Below are positions 25,867 through 34,774 of a stretch of 64,000 nt of DNA, piece after piece. How positions within the stretch are numbered: the first letter of the stretch is position 1; each line of letters opens with the position of its first letter. The position numbers and the translations under genes are program-made. The notes beneath the pieces were generated by a model. The model worked only from the letters and a program-made list of their open reading frames with translations, did no database searches and had not been told where the DNA came from. The stretch is from Nonlabens spongiae (GTDB lineage Bacteria; Bacteroidota; Bacteroidia; Flavobacteriales; Flavobacteriaceae): the NCBI RefSeq assembly GCF_002117125.1, contig NZ_CP019344.1, positions 2,756,501 through 2,820,500 of the forward strand, given 5' to 3'.

Positions 25867-28260
25867 TCACTCCTCTTCTGAAAAATCTTCTTTAGCAATA
25901 AGAGGAATCGCCGGCTTACGTAGGGTTTTGCGATTTGCAATACTGCGTTCCAGAGATAATAACATGCTGGGAAGTAGAAGCAGATTGGCCAGCATGGCAA
26001 ACAATAGGGTTGCACTCACAAGAGCTCCCAGAGCGACCGTACCGCCAAAACTGGAGATCGTAAAGGTCGAGAACCCAAAAAATAAAACGATACTCGTATA
26101 AAACATGCTCACTCCTGTCTCACGCAGCGCACCGTATACAGATCGTTTGATCTTCCATTTATTGGCAATGAGTTCCTGACGGTATTTTGCGAGGAAATGA
26201 ATCGTGTCATCCACAGAAATCCCGAAGGCTATAGAAAATACCAAAATAGTCGATGGCTTGATGGCAACTCCTAGATAACCCATCAGTCCAGCGGTGATGA
26301 TCAGGGGTAATAAGTTGGGAACTAGCGATACAAATATCATGCGCATACTCTTGAACATCCACGCTATAAATAGAGCGATGAGTATCACGGCGAGTCCCAG
26401 CGATAAAACCAGATTGTTGATCAGATAATTTGTTCCTTTTTGGAACATTAAAGCTTTACCAGTGAGAATCGTATCATAATCTTCAGGAGGGAAAATCTTA
26501 TCGATCTCGGCAACCAGATCTTCTTCAACACGTTTCATACGATCAGTTCCCATATCTTTCATGAACGTGGTGATACGGGCATACTGACCTGTACTGTCCA
26601 CATAACTCTGCATCATGGCAACATCGCCGCCACTTTCTTTGAGTAAGGGAGCCATAAATAGGCGTTCATTACTCGTGGGCAAATCATAAAAATCAGTATC
26701 GCCGCCGTAGAATGCTTGTTTGGCATATTTAACCATGGAGACGATGGAAAGCGGTTTGGAAAGCTCGGGCGTTTCAAGTATGTGTTCCTCGAGTTTGTTG
26801 AGTTTTTTGAGGTTTTTGGATTTTGACACACCTTCTTTTCTGCGCGTGTTGACCACGATTTCCAAAGGCATGATGCCGTCGAAGCTTTCTTCAAAAAACT
26901 TGATATCCTTAAAGAACTGTAGACTCTTGGGCATGTCCTCAATCATACTCCCAGAAACCTTGATCTGATACATGCCTACCATGCTCACCATAAGAACGAC
27001 CACGCTCGATATATATATGGCGATGCGATGACGTCTGACCATACTTTCCGTCCAGGCTACAAAACCACCGATCCACTCTTTTCTCAAATGCTCGAGGTGA
27101 CGATCTTTAGGAACAGGTAGGTAACTGTAGATAATAGGAATAATCAGCAAACTGATTAAAAAAATACTCACGATGCATATCGAAGCAACAATACCAAACT
27201 CTTTAAGAAGCGTACTCTCCGTAAAAATGAAGGTTGCAAAACCACTCGCCGTGGTCAGGTTAGTCATCAAGGTTGCGTTACCCACTTTTGTAATGACTCT
27301 TTGCAGCGATTTGGCTTGATTACCGTGATTTTTTATTTCCTGCTGGTACTTATTGATTAAGAAAATGCAGTTGGGAATACCTATCACGATAATGAGCGGC
27401 GGTATAAGTGCCGTTAAAACGGTGATCTGATAACCTAGGAAGCCTAGAATCCCAAAAGCCCACATCACGCCTATGATAACCGTAACGATAGAAATAAAAG
27501 TGGCTCGCCAGGATCTAAAAAAGAAAAAGAAAATCCCGGAAGTGATCAACAGCGCAGCGAGAAGAAAATAACTGATCTCATCAACAATGTTTTTTGCATT
27601 GAGCGTGCGTATGTATGGCATGCCCGATATCTTGATGTCAAGATCATATTTTTCAGAAAATTCATCAACAAGCGGTTGAAATTCCTGAAGGATGAACTCC
27701 TTACGAGTAACTGTGTTTACAATATCTTTTTTAAGATATACCGCGGTTCTAATAACACTGTCACGCTTAGAATAAATCAGATTTTCATAAAACGGCAGCT
27801 CGTTGTATAGCTTATTCTTGAAAGCTTTGAGCTCTTTATTTGAACTCAAGTCGCTTTCTAAAACCTCCTTCACCACAAAGCGATCATTATCCTCTGATTT
27901 TTTTAGGTCGGGTAGATTACCGGTAGATAAGACAAAATCAACTTCAGAAAAGTTTTCCAGACTGTCTCCCAACTTATTCCAAGCATTGAACTGCTGGTAG
28001 GTCCGTAGAGACTCATCAGGTAAACCAAGTATAATCAAATTTCCCTCCTCGCCGAAGCGGTCTAGAAACTCATTGTATTCCTCATTGATAGGGTGATCGT
28101 CTGGGAGTAAGTTGGCCTCAGTATGAGTAAACTTGATGTGTCTCCATTGAAATGCAAGAAATACGGTCAGAATAATGAGAACGCCCAGTATAACCTCGCG
28201 ATTGCGCAAAATTGTACGTGCGACACCATTCCAAAACCTAAAACTCAGTAACTTTTGCAT
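25867..28260 (-). CDS. RND/MMPL-family transporter
   Basis: A 797-residue inner-membrane exporter built as two repeats of one helix, a large periplasmic loop and five to six helices. First half: VILGVLIILTVFLAFQW, then ISYFLLAALLITSGIFFFFF and VLTALIPPLIIVIGIPNCIFLINKY. Second half: HRIAIYISSVVVLMVSMVGMY, then LVLSLGLAVILIALFIAWMFKSM and STILVFSIAFGISVDDTIHFLAKYR. GISVDDTIHFL is the proton-relay helix typical of the patched/HpnN-like subgroup, which may move lipids or hopanoid-like substrates. No membrane-fusion partner is adjacent. It probably shares a transcript with the downstream side of the DUF5686-like gene, 59 bases upstream. Confidence 0.88.
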   Translation of the reverse strand: MQKLLSFRFWNGVARTILRNREVILGVLIILTVFLAFQWRHIKFTHTEANLLPDDHPINEEYNEFLDRFGEEGNLIILGLPDESLRTYQQFNAWNKLGDSLENFSEVDFVLSTGNLPDLKKSEDNDRFVVKEVLESDLSSNKELKAFKNKLYNELPFYENLIYSKRDSVIRTAVYLKKDIVNTVTRKEFILQEFQPLVDEFSEKYDLDIKISGMPYIRTLNAKNIVDEISYFLLAALLITSGIFFFFFRSWRATFISIVTVIIGVMWAFGILGFLGYQITVLTALIPPLIIVIGIPNCIFLINKYQQEIKNHGNQAKSLQRVITKVGNATLMTNLTTASGFATFIFTESTLLKEFGIVASICIVSIFLISLLIIPIIYSYLPVPKDRHLEHLRKEWIGGFVAWTESMVRRHRIAIYISSVVVLMVSMVGMYQIKVSGSMIEDMPKSLQFFKDIKFFEESFDGIMPLEIVVNTRRKEGVSKSKNLKKLNKLEEHILETPELSKPLSIVSMVKYAKQAFYGGDTDFYDLPTSNERLFMAPLLKESGGDVAMMQSYVDSTGQYARITTFMKDMGTDRMKRVEEDLVAEIDKIFPPEDYDTILTGKALMFQKGTNYLINNLVLSLGLAVILIALFIAWMFKSMRMIFVSLVPNLLPLIITAGLMGYLGVAIKPSTILVFSIAFGISVDDTIHFLAKYRQELIANKWKIKRSVYGALRETGVSMFYTSIVLFFGFSTFTISSFGGTVALGALVSATLLFAMLANLLLLPSMLLSLERSIANRKTLRKPAIPLIAKEDFSEEE

Positions 28261-28319
28261 AAAATCTTGCGGGCTGCAAAGTTATCAATAAAAAAGGGTT
28301 CGGCAGGTTTTGTAAGAAT

Positions 28320-30521
28320 TTAGAGTTCTAGATAGAACGTAAATTTCAGGGCTAAGTTATCGGCAAATTTTGGGAGGTTGTAAGCGCCATATCGGTAACT
28401 GGCGCTGAGCCCAAAACCAAAGATCAGTTTATTGATTTCTAATCCGCTTTCAAAATATCCATGTTCCAGTGTATCAAAATCGACATTCAAATGTTCTTGA
28501 GGATCGTCCAGATCGCCTATGGCAAATTTGGAGGTGAGCACGACTTCTGGTTTTAAAAACGAGGCAATATCTAGAGCGGGTAGCTTATGTCGCACCTGGG
28601 CAATCGCAATACGATCAGAGAAAAACTCATTAAAGTACATGGTCTCAAAACTGCGTCTTCCCGCTACGGAAAATCGTTGTAGGATCTCGTCTTTTGTAGG
28701 CGAGTTGGGGTATGCGTGGAACAAATGGGTGAGCGGGACCTGACCGCTGGCAAAATGACCCTCAACGAGAATTTCAGTCACGTGATCGTTACCACTATCC
28801 AATACATAACCTACTTTTCCAGATAGTTTGAGGTAGTCAAAATCTGAACCTACAACATTTGAGACTCCTTTAGTTATCTGTCCGCTGAGTACTGGATACC
28901 CTTTCTTAATACTTTGAAATCCTCTAGGCGTCCTCATGAAATCTTCGCGTGGACTCCATCTTACACCCAGTTTCGCTTCTGTAAGGACGTAGTTGTCAAA
29001 TGCTCGATCGTCTGGTTGAAACTGGTAGGCAGTGGTTTGCTGTATACGCTTTCGCGAAAGCGAGACCTCTCCAAGAATATTTGCCATGGGGCGCTGCTGT
29101 ACGCTAACTCCATAGTCGGTGAAAAGATAGAATGTGGGAATGTTGATCAATCGCGGTTCAAACAAGGAATAAACTCTTGCATCAGTAAGAAAAGCCTCTG
29201 CTGCAAACTCGTTAATATCTTCTTGTCTGTAGATACTTAACCAGGTGTTTCTTTCTTCATCAAGTCTATATCCAGCGCTAATCTTGTGTTTGAAAGCCCG
29301 GTCCTTAGTCCCATAGGCAACATAGCCGCCCAGTCGCCATTGCTCGCTGAATTTCTCATTTGTGGTACCGCCCACACCTAATCTGAAAGCTTCGTAATCA
29401 TTATACTTCACCAAGTATTTCAGATCAAAGTCAAAGAATCCAACCGGATAATAACCTACTTTAAACTTGTCCAGTGTCTCCAGTTTCCTAGTTACGCGAG
29501 TTGCCGTGATCACACTATCCAGTTGCATGAATTGGGCGAGATCATCGTTAGAGAACGAATTTGTATCCCTAAACTGATTCCAGTAGGTCAACTCTTTTTG
29601 CGAGGCGCTTTCTAGAACCTCGATACGAGCTCCGTCAAAATCATAGGGTGCTGTGGTCTCCTTTTGATGATTGCTGTTGTAGGTGCGCATGATGACATAG
29701 AGATCATCGCTGGGTGCTGCGATCATTTTGGACTTTTCTTGTCCCACCTCGAGTCGCGCTCCGAAAAGCTCCAGCTCCTTGACTGTTTTCTCTTTTTTGA
29801 TAAAGAGTTCTTGCTTCGTGGTGATCCAGGCTTCCAGCTCTTCATCCAGACGTAACTCGTGTACCGCGCTGATATTTAACGCGCCAAAATTTGTGTAATG
29901 CGCTCTGGCAACAGCTTTTGTTTGCTTATCAAAATAGAACTCTCCTCTGAGAAGATTGGGCGCATTTTCCTGCTCGTGATCTACACTGATCTTGATAGAA
30001 GGTCTACCGTTGATTATAGTGTCTTTCTCAATTTGATAGTTATACGTTTTAAGGCCTTTCTCACTCAGCGGATTGACATAGGTCTGATCGAGAATTACAT
30101 AATCCTTGTCATAGATGTCCTGACTCTGGAATTCAATGGTGTAAATGGGGTAGACCGGCTGCTTGAAGCCACTCATATTAATTCCCGTGATGACCTCGCG
30201 CTCTCTTTCCTTTGGATCGTTAAAAAAAATGGAGGTTTTTTCTGAATAGAAAACTCCAGTCTGTTTCAAGGTTTTTCTGAGTTCCGTTTTTTTATAACCT
30301 GGTCCGGTTAGAGCTTCTGGGTCACCGGTGATTTTCAGATTTTGGTAGGAGCTGTACTGATACCCTGTATATTTAACCTGCGGGTCATTATTGATTCTTT
30401 GGTTAATGGACTGCTCTACCCAGTCCTTTCCAGAAATAGGTTCTTGGGCAAAAATGTTTGAGCCAAGACTTATTAAAATAAAAAAGAGAAAAATTCTCAA
30501 CACAAATAAATTCTGTATCAA
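28320..30521 (-). CDS. DUF5686-like outer membrane protein
   Basis: A 733-residue exported protein with signal peptide ending SNIFAQEP. The middle part has an outer-membrane lipoprotein-sorting-like segment (GRPSIKISVDHEQENAPNLLRGEFYFDKQTKAV). The last ~400 residues form a beta-barrel (EAFRLGVGGTTNEKFSEQWRLGGYVAYGTKD ... LALKFTFYLEL). The C-terminal pattern FETMYFNEFFSDRIAIAQVRHKLP matches DUF5686 proteins as I recall, but the usual N-terminal carboxypeptidase-regulatory domain is absent, so this is a short version. Function unknown. A palindrome copy (29047) encodes LSRKR in a barrel loop. Confidence 0.72.
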   Translation of the reverse strand: MIQNLFVLRIFLFFILISLGSNIFAQEPISGKDWVEQSINQRINNDPQVKYTGYQYSSYQNLKITGDPEALTGPGYKKTELRKTLKQTGVFYSEKTSIFFNDPKEREREVITGINMSGFKQPVYPIYTIEFQSQDIYDKDYVILDQTYVNPLSEKGLKTYNYQIEKDTIINGRPSIKISVDHEQENAPNLLRGEFYFDKQTKAVARAHYTNFGALNISAVHELRLDEELEAWITTKQELFIKKEKTVKELELFGARLEVGQEKSKMIAAPSDDLYVIMRTYNSNHQKETTAPYDFDGARIEVLESASQKELTYWNQFRDTNSFSNDDLAQFMQLDSVITATRVTRKLETLDKFKVGYYPVGFFDFDLKYLVKYNDYEAFRLGVGGTTNEKFSEQWRLGGYVAYGTKDRAFKHKISAGYRLDEERNTWLSIYRQEDINEFAAEAFLTDARVYSLFEPRLINIPTFYLFTDYGVSVQQRPMANILGEVSLSRKRIQQTTAYQFQPDDRAFDNYVLTEAKLGVRWSPREDFMRTPRGFQSIKKGYPVLSGQITKGVSNVVGSDFDYLKLSGKVGYVLDSGNDHVTEILVEGHFASGQVPLTHLFHAYPNSPTKDEILQRFSVAGRRSFETMYFNEFFSDRIAIAQVRHKLPALDIASFLKPEVVLTSKFAIGDLDDPQEHLNVDFDTLEHGYFESGLEINKLIFGFGLSASYRYGAYNLPKFADNLALKFTFYLEL
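29047..29062. repeat. CGCTTTCGCGAAAGCG palindrome, copy 7
   Basis: Inside the DUF5686-like gene, read as L-S-R-K-R on the minus strand. Confidence 0.95.
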
Positions 30522-30584
30522 AAGTAAATAAGGGTTGAGGTCATAAAAATTGTGTTAAGATAAGATTATGAGCAGAGCTTTATA

Positions 30585-30620
30585 CAAAAAAAAGCTGTTC
30601 CAAAATAATTTGAAACAGCT
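30585..30620 (-). terminator. Rho-independent terminator after frr
   Basis: On the minus strand the stem AGCTGTT/AACAGCT surrounds a 14-base loop and is followed by eight T. It lies 23 bases past the frr stop codon. Confidence 0.82.
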
Positions 30621-30642
30621 CGGAATAATTTGAGAACGAATT

Positions 30643-31197
30643 TTAAACCGTCATAATTTCTTTCTCCTTAACAGCGATCATCTCATCTATAGTTTTGATA
30701 TGTTGATCTGTGAGTTCCTGGATGTCAACTTCCACATTTTTTTGCAGATCTTCAGAGATGTCCAGCTTTTTGAGTTCGTTCATAGCCACCTTACGATCGT
30801 TACGTACACCTATTTTTGCTTCTTCACCTTCTGCACGCGCTTGTTTAGAAAGATCACGTCTGCGTTCCTCTGTAAGTGGAGGGACATTTATGATTACACT
30901 CTCTCCATTATTCATGGGATTCAAGCCTAGGTTTGCGATCATGATTCCTTTTTCGATTTCAGGGATCATTTGTTTTTCCCAGGGTTGAACACTTATCGTG
31001 CGACCGTCAGGTGTATTGACATTTGCAACTTGGCTTAATGGAGTCTGGCTTCCATAATAATCTACCATCACGCCGCCTAACATTGCAGGACTTGCTTTTC
31101 CTGCACGTATATTGAGTAGAGACTTTTCAAGGTGCTTGATCGCCTTTCCCATGTCTTCTTTTGCGCTATCTACTATAAAATCTACTTCTTCGCTCAT
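30643..31197 (-). CDS. frr: Ribosome recycling factor
   Basis: A 184-residue protein that splits post-termination ribosomes together with EF-G. Full-length match to the family: IKHLEKSLLNIRAGKASPAML, VMVDYYGSQTPLSQVANVNTPD, GRTISVQPWEKQMIPEIEKGI, NVPPLTEERRRDLSKQAR. Located 47 bases downstream of pyrH, the usual pyrH-frr pair. Confidence 0.96.
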   Translation of the reverse strand: MSEEVDFIVDSAKEDMGKAIKHLEKSLLNIRAGKASPAMLGGVMVDYYGSQTPLSQVANVNTPDGRTISVQPWEKQMIPEIEKGIMIANLGLNPMNNGESVIINVPPLTEERRRDLSKQARAEGEEAKIGVRNDRKVAMNELKKLDISEDLQKNVEVDIQELTDQHIKTIDEMIAVKEKEIMTV

Positions 31198-31244
31198 AAC
31201 CTTTTACTTACTTAAGAGAAACAAATATATTATTGTTCGTGAAC

Positions 31245-31949
31245 TTATTGAACCGTAGTCCCTATGTTTTCACCTTTAAGCAACTTCAATAAATTGCCTT
31301 GAGTGTTCATGTCAAACACGATAATAGGCAACTCGTTTTCCTGACTCAAAGTGAATGCTGTAGTGTCCATAACTTTCAAACCTTTCTTCAACACATCTTC
31401 AAAGGTGATGTGGTCAAATTTAGTAGCACTCGTATCCTTTTCTGGGTCAGCGGTGTAGATTCCGTCTACACGAGTCCCTTTAAGAATAACATCTGCCTCA
31501 ATTTCAATAGCTCTCAAAACTGCAGCACTATCTGTTGTGAAATAAGGATTTCCAGTTCCACCACCAAAAATCACCACACGACCCTTTTCAAGATGACGTA
31601 TTGCCCTTCTTCTTATAAAAGGCTCAGCCACCTCGTTGATTTTAATAGCAGTTTGTAATCGAGTTTGTACATCAGCATCTTCAAGGGCGCTTTGAAGGGC
31701 TAGACCATTAATTACGGTAGCCAGCATTCCCATGTGGTCTCCCTGCACTCGATCCATACCATTGCTAGCACCAGCGACTCCTCTGAAAATATTCCCACCG
31801 CCTATTACGATGGCAACTTGAATTCCTAGTTCAGTTACTTTCTTGATTTCTTCAGCATATTCAGCAAGACGAACTGGGTCGATTCCATATTGTCTGGTGC
31901 CCATAAGAGCCTCACCTGATAGTTTGAGAAGGATGCGATTGTATTTCAT
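31245..31949 (-). CDS. pyrH: UMP kinase
   Basis: About 234 residues from the ATG at 31949 ([15 protein letters not shown]); an in-frame start seven codons upstream falls on the -7 promoter box and is unlikely. Motifs: [66 protein letters not shown], as in hexameric bacterial UMP kinases. It converts UMP to UDP in pyrimidine supply. First gene of pyrH-frr. Confidence 0.96.
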   Translation of the reverse strand: MKYNRILLKLSGEALMGTRQYGIDPVRLAEYAEEIKKVTELGIQVAIVIGGGNIFRGVAGASNGMDRVQGDHMGMLATVINGLALQSALEDADVQTRLQTAIKINEVAEPFIRRRAIRHLEKGRVVIFGGGTGNPYFTTDSAAVLRAIEIEADVILKGTRVDGIYTADPEKDTSATKFDHITFEDVLKKGLKVMDTTAFTLSQENELPIIVFDMNTQGNLLKLLKGENIGTTVQ

Positions 31950-31967
31950 GTGTGGAGTTGAGTTTTG

Positions 31968-31975
31968 CAAATATA
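31968..31975 (-). promoter_or_regulatory. -7 promoter element of pyrH-frr
   Basis: TATATTTG on the minus strand, 18 bases upstream of the pyrH ATG. The -33 region falls in the GTTTGTGA microsatellite neighbourhood and shows no clean match. Confidence 0.45.
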
Positions 31976-32000
31976 ATAGTCTGGGAGGTGATGAGTCATT

Positions 32001-32030
32001 GAGTTTGTGAGTTTGTGAGTTTGTGAGTTG
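32001..32030. repeat. Short tandem repeat GTTTGTGA
   Basis: About three and a half copies of the 8-mer GTTTGTGA/GAGTTTGT between divergent pyrH and the DUF3109 gene. It could vary in copy number. Confidence 0.6.
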
Positions 32031-32085
32031 CTGAGCTTAGGAGCAAGAAGACAAATTACATTTATAGAGTCCTGTTGCGCTTACC

Positions 32086-32093
32086 TATCTTTG
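32086..32093 (+). promoter_or_regulatory. -7 promoter element of DUF3109 gene
   Basis: TATCTTTG, 21 bases before the ATG at 32115. No clear -33 box. Confidence 0.4.
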
Positions 32094-32114
32094 CAGGTTC
32101 CTAAAATTTTCATC

Positions 32115-32681
32115 ATGTTTCAGCTAGGAAAAACCATCGTTTCTGATGATCTTATAGAGAAAGACTTTGTATGCAATCTCAATGCTTGTAAAGGGATTTG
32201 TTGCGTTGCGGGCGAGGCTGGAGCTCCTTTGGAACATGCTGAATTGGAAATTCTAGATCAGGAACATGAGAACATTAAGCCATACCTGCGCCCAGAAGGG
32301 ATTGCCGCACTACAAGAGCAAGGCAACTGGATCGAGCGAGAAAACGGCGAGCTGGAAACCACTTTAGTAAATAATAAAGAGTGCGCTTATACCATTTTTA
32401 AAGATGATGGCACCGCGATGTGTGGTATTGAAGCAGCATATCGTGATGGTGCCACCGGTTTCTACAAACCGATTTCTTGCCATTTATATCCGGTCAGGAT
32501 TCAAGAATACACTGATTTTAAAGCCGTGAATTACCACAAATGGCAAATTTGCGATGATGCTTGTGCGCTGGGTGAAGAATTGAGCGTGCCGGTCTATAAA
32601 TTTGTCAAGGAGGCTTTGATCAGAAAATTTGGTCCAGAATGGTATAATGAGCTGGAGGAGATTGCTCAGGATTTTTCGTAG
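32115..32681 (+). CDS. DUF3109 family Cys-rich protein
   Basis: 188 residues from the ATG at 32115, supported by the -7 box upstream; a longer frame to 32028 would run through the promoter. The N-terminus holds the cluster FVCNLNACKGICCVAGEAGAPLE. More Cys follow in KECAYTIF, AMCGIEAA, ISCHLYPVR and QICDDACALGE, a pattern shared with YkgJ-like zinc/iron-cluster proteins. Widespread in Bacteroidota with unknown role; possibly binds a metal or Fe-S cluster. Monocistronic. Confidence 0.8.
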   Translation: MFQLGKTIVSDDLIEKDFVCNLNACKGICCVAGEAGAPLEHAELEILDQEHENIKPYLRPEGIAALQEQGNWIERENGELETTLVNNKECAYTIFKDDGTAMCGIEAAYRDGATGFYKPISCHLYPVRIQEYTDFKAVNYHKWQICDDACALGEELSVPVYKFVKEALIRKFGPEWYNELEEIAQDFS

Positions 32682-32689
32682 CTGACATC

Positions 32690-32870
32690 TCAGCTATCCG
32701 TGTAGGCATGTTTTCGCTGGACTGGATCTGAAAAAGCATCACGAACACCCTTTTTCCGCTACAGCGGACATTTCCACTTCGACTCCGCTCAGCGCAACGC
32801 CTCAAGGGAAACTCTCTAAAAGCGTTCTGCAGAAGTTAAACTTAAGATTTTGCTTTTTAGAAACATGTCA
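32690..32870. other. Intergenic stretch with degraded repeat remnant
   Basis: No gene. TTCCACTTCGACTCCGCTCA (32770-32792 region) is the type of sequence found in common flavobacterial intergenic repeats, here without recognisable ends. CCGCTACAGCGG is a short inverted repeat next to it. Confidence 0.4.
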
Positions 32871-32910
32871 TGAAAAATACTTGGTATGTTAGATACTTGT
32901 ATTTTTATCA

Positions 32911-32926
32911 CGCTTTCGCGAAAGCG
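32911..32926. repeat. CGCTTTCGCGAAAGCG palindrome, copy 8
   Basis: Intergenic, just beyond the terminator of the nrd operon. Confidence 0.95.
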
Positions 32927-32930
32927 TAAA

Positions 32931-32962
32931 CAAAAAAACCGCTGACTTAAAATCAACGGTTT
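32931..32962 (-). terminator. Rho-independent terminator after nrdA
   Basis: On the minus strand AAACCGTTGA/TCAGCGGTTT (one mismatch) around TTTTAAG, followed by a T-run. It ends the nrdB-nrdA transcript. Confidence 0.85.
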
Positions 32963-32983
32963 CAATTAACTGATTTCAGAATC

Positions 32984-34762
32984 TTAAGCCTCGCAGCTCG
33001 CACATTCTTTTTTCTGCTTGAATTTTTGGGCAGCGTTCATGCTGTGCTGGTAATACAAGGATTTTAAACCAAGTTCCCACGCGGTCATGTGGATTTTATT
33101 GATGTCCTTCACCGGCATATCTGGATGTACGATAATGTTTACCGATTGTCCCTGATCGATGTGGTTCTGCCTATTTGCCGCCTGATAGATGATATCCAAC
33201 TGATCCAGCTCGCTGTAGGTCTTGAACACATCTTTTTCGTCCTGAGTCAAGAAATCAAGATGCTGCACAGAACCATCATGATCTCTGATGTCTCTCCAGA
33301 CTTCCTTAGTATTCATGCCTTTTTCGGTCAGCAGTTCCTCTAGGTAAGGATTCTTGATCGTGGTCTTGATCTTGGCGATGTCTTTGACATAAATGTTTGA
33401 CCAGATCGGCTCAATTCCTTGAGAAACCTGTCCCAAAATAAACGCCGAAGAAGTTGTAGGCGCAACCGCATTTAAAGTTGCATTGCGTCGACCGTAACCT
33501 TTCAAAGTTTCTGGCTCTCCAAATTTCTCTGCTAGTTCTGCACTTGCTTTGTACGAGCGCACCTTGATCTCCTTGAAAATCTCGCTGTTCAGATCATAAG
33601 CTTCTTTACTATTGAAAGCATAACGCTTAGACTGTAGGAGTGAGTGCCATCCCAAAGCTCCCAAACCTAAAGCACGGTTGTCTTTGGCAAAATTATAAGC
33701 ACGCTCCATAAACAAGAACGTCTGGCGGTCCTCACGGCTTGGGCTGTCTCGGTAAACTTCCAGCTTTTCAATAAACTCCGTAATGATCGCATCGAGGAAG
33801 TAGATCATGGTCTCAACTGCATCAGTATCCTTCCACTTGTCGTAGTGAAGTAGGTTCACGCTGGAAAGTACACAAACGAAAGACCACTGATCATTGCTCG
33901 GCAACATGATTTCAGTACACAGGTTGCTCGCGTAGATCGGTAGGTTTTTATCCTTGAATACCTCTGGGCGACCGTTGTTAGCATTGTCTGTGAAGAAGAT
34001 GTACGGGTAGCCCATCTCACCACGACTTTGCAATACTCTTGCCCAAATCTTACGTTTCTCCGTATCACCCGCCTTCATTTCTTCCAGCCATTTGCTAGTT
34101 ACGGTAACACCGTGTGTTAGGTTTTGGATAGGATTTCCTTCCGTTCCTATTTCTAGAAATTCCTTGATGTCTGGATGCTCGATAGACAAATAAGGGGAGA
34201 ATCTACCGCGACGCACAGACCCTTGACTCACAACGTCTACCATGCTTTCAAACAACTGCATGATGTGAACCGCTCCACTTGCTTCGCCGTTATTTTTAAC
34301 AGGTGCTCCACGGTGTCTTATCTTACCGAAATACCCAGAAGTACCACCACCTAGCTTAGACATCATTCCTACCTCAGACTGAGTGTAGAGAATGTTCCCC
34401 ATATCATCATCTACATGAGAGCCGAAACAGCTGATAGGCAAGCCTCTTTCTTTACCGAAATTAGACCAGACCGGAGACGCTAGAGAATAGAATCCACGAC
34501 CCATATAATCGTAGAACTTATCGGCATATCCGTCTATTCCTAAGATTTGCTCCGCACGCTCAGCAATCTCTCTGATGCGCGATTCTGCCGATACCCCATC
34601 AGTCAGATAGCCAGCACCCAAAAACTTGCGGCTGTTTTCATTCAACCATGCAAAGGGTTTATCAGCATTGTGCTGTGCGATGGTTTCTTTTCTCGCTTGC
34701 TGCAGTTTTTCAGCTGCAGTGAGTTCTTTTTGTACTTGAATTTCTTGTTGTATAGCTTTCAT
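32984..34762 (-). CDS. nrdA: Ribonucleoside-diphosphate reductase, large subunit
   Basis: A 592-residue class I reductase alpha subunit. Thiyl-radical site: SNLCTEI (Cys282, Glu284). Redox pair: Cys112 in LPISCFGS and Cys297 in FVCVLSS. The C-terminal shuttle is CASC. Tyr pair region: DQLDIIYQAANRQNHIDQGQSVNI. It lacks the ~90-residue N-terminal ATP-cone that usually sets overall activity; the protein goes straight into the catalytic domain after a short coiled start. The cone is instead on NrdB, 12 bases upstream. Makes deoxynucleotides. Confidence 0.95.
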   Translation of the reverse strand: MKAIQQEIQVQKELTAAEKLQQARKETIAQHNADKPFAWLNENSRKFLGAGYLTDGVSAESRIREIAERAEQILGIDGYADKFYDYMGRGFYSLASPVWSNFGKERGLPISCFGSHVDDDMGNILYTQSEVGMMSKLGGGTSGYFGKIRHRGAPVKNNGEASGAVHIMQLFESMVDVVSQGSVRRGRFSPYLSIEHPDIKEFLEIGTEGNPIQNLTHGVTVTSKWLEEMKAGDTEKRKIWARVLQSRGEMGYPYIFFTDNANNGRPEVFKDKNLPIYASNLCTEIMLPSNDQWSFVCVLSSVNLLHYDKWKDTDAVETMIYFLDAIITEFIEKLEVYRDSPSREDRQTFLFMERAYNFAKDNRALGLGALGWHSLLQSKRYAFNSKEAYDLNSEIFKEIKVRSYKASAELAEKFGEPETLKGYGRRNATLNAVAPTTSSAFILGQVSQGIEPIWSNIYVKDIAKIKTTIKNPYLEELLTEKGMNTKEVWRDIRDHDGSVQHLDFLTQDEKDVFKTYSELDQLDIIYQAANRQNHIDQGQSVNIIVHPDMPVKDINKIHMTAWELGLKSLYYQHSMNAAQKFKQKKECASCEA

Positions 34763-34774
34763 AGGGGTAGTATC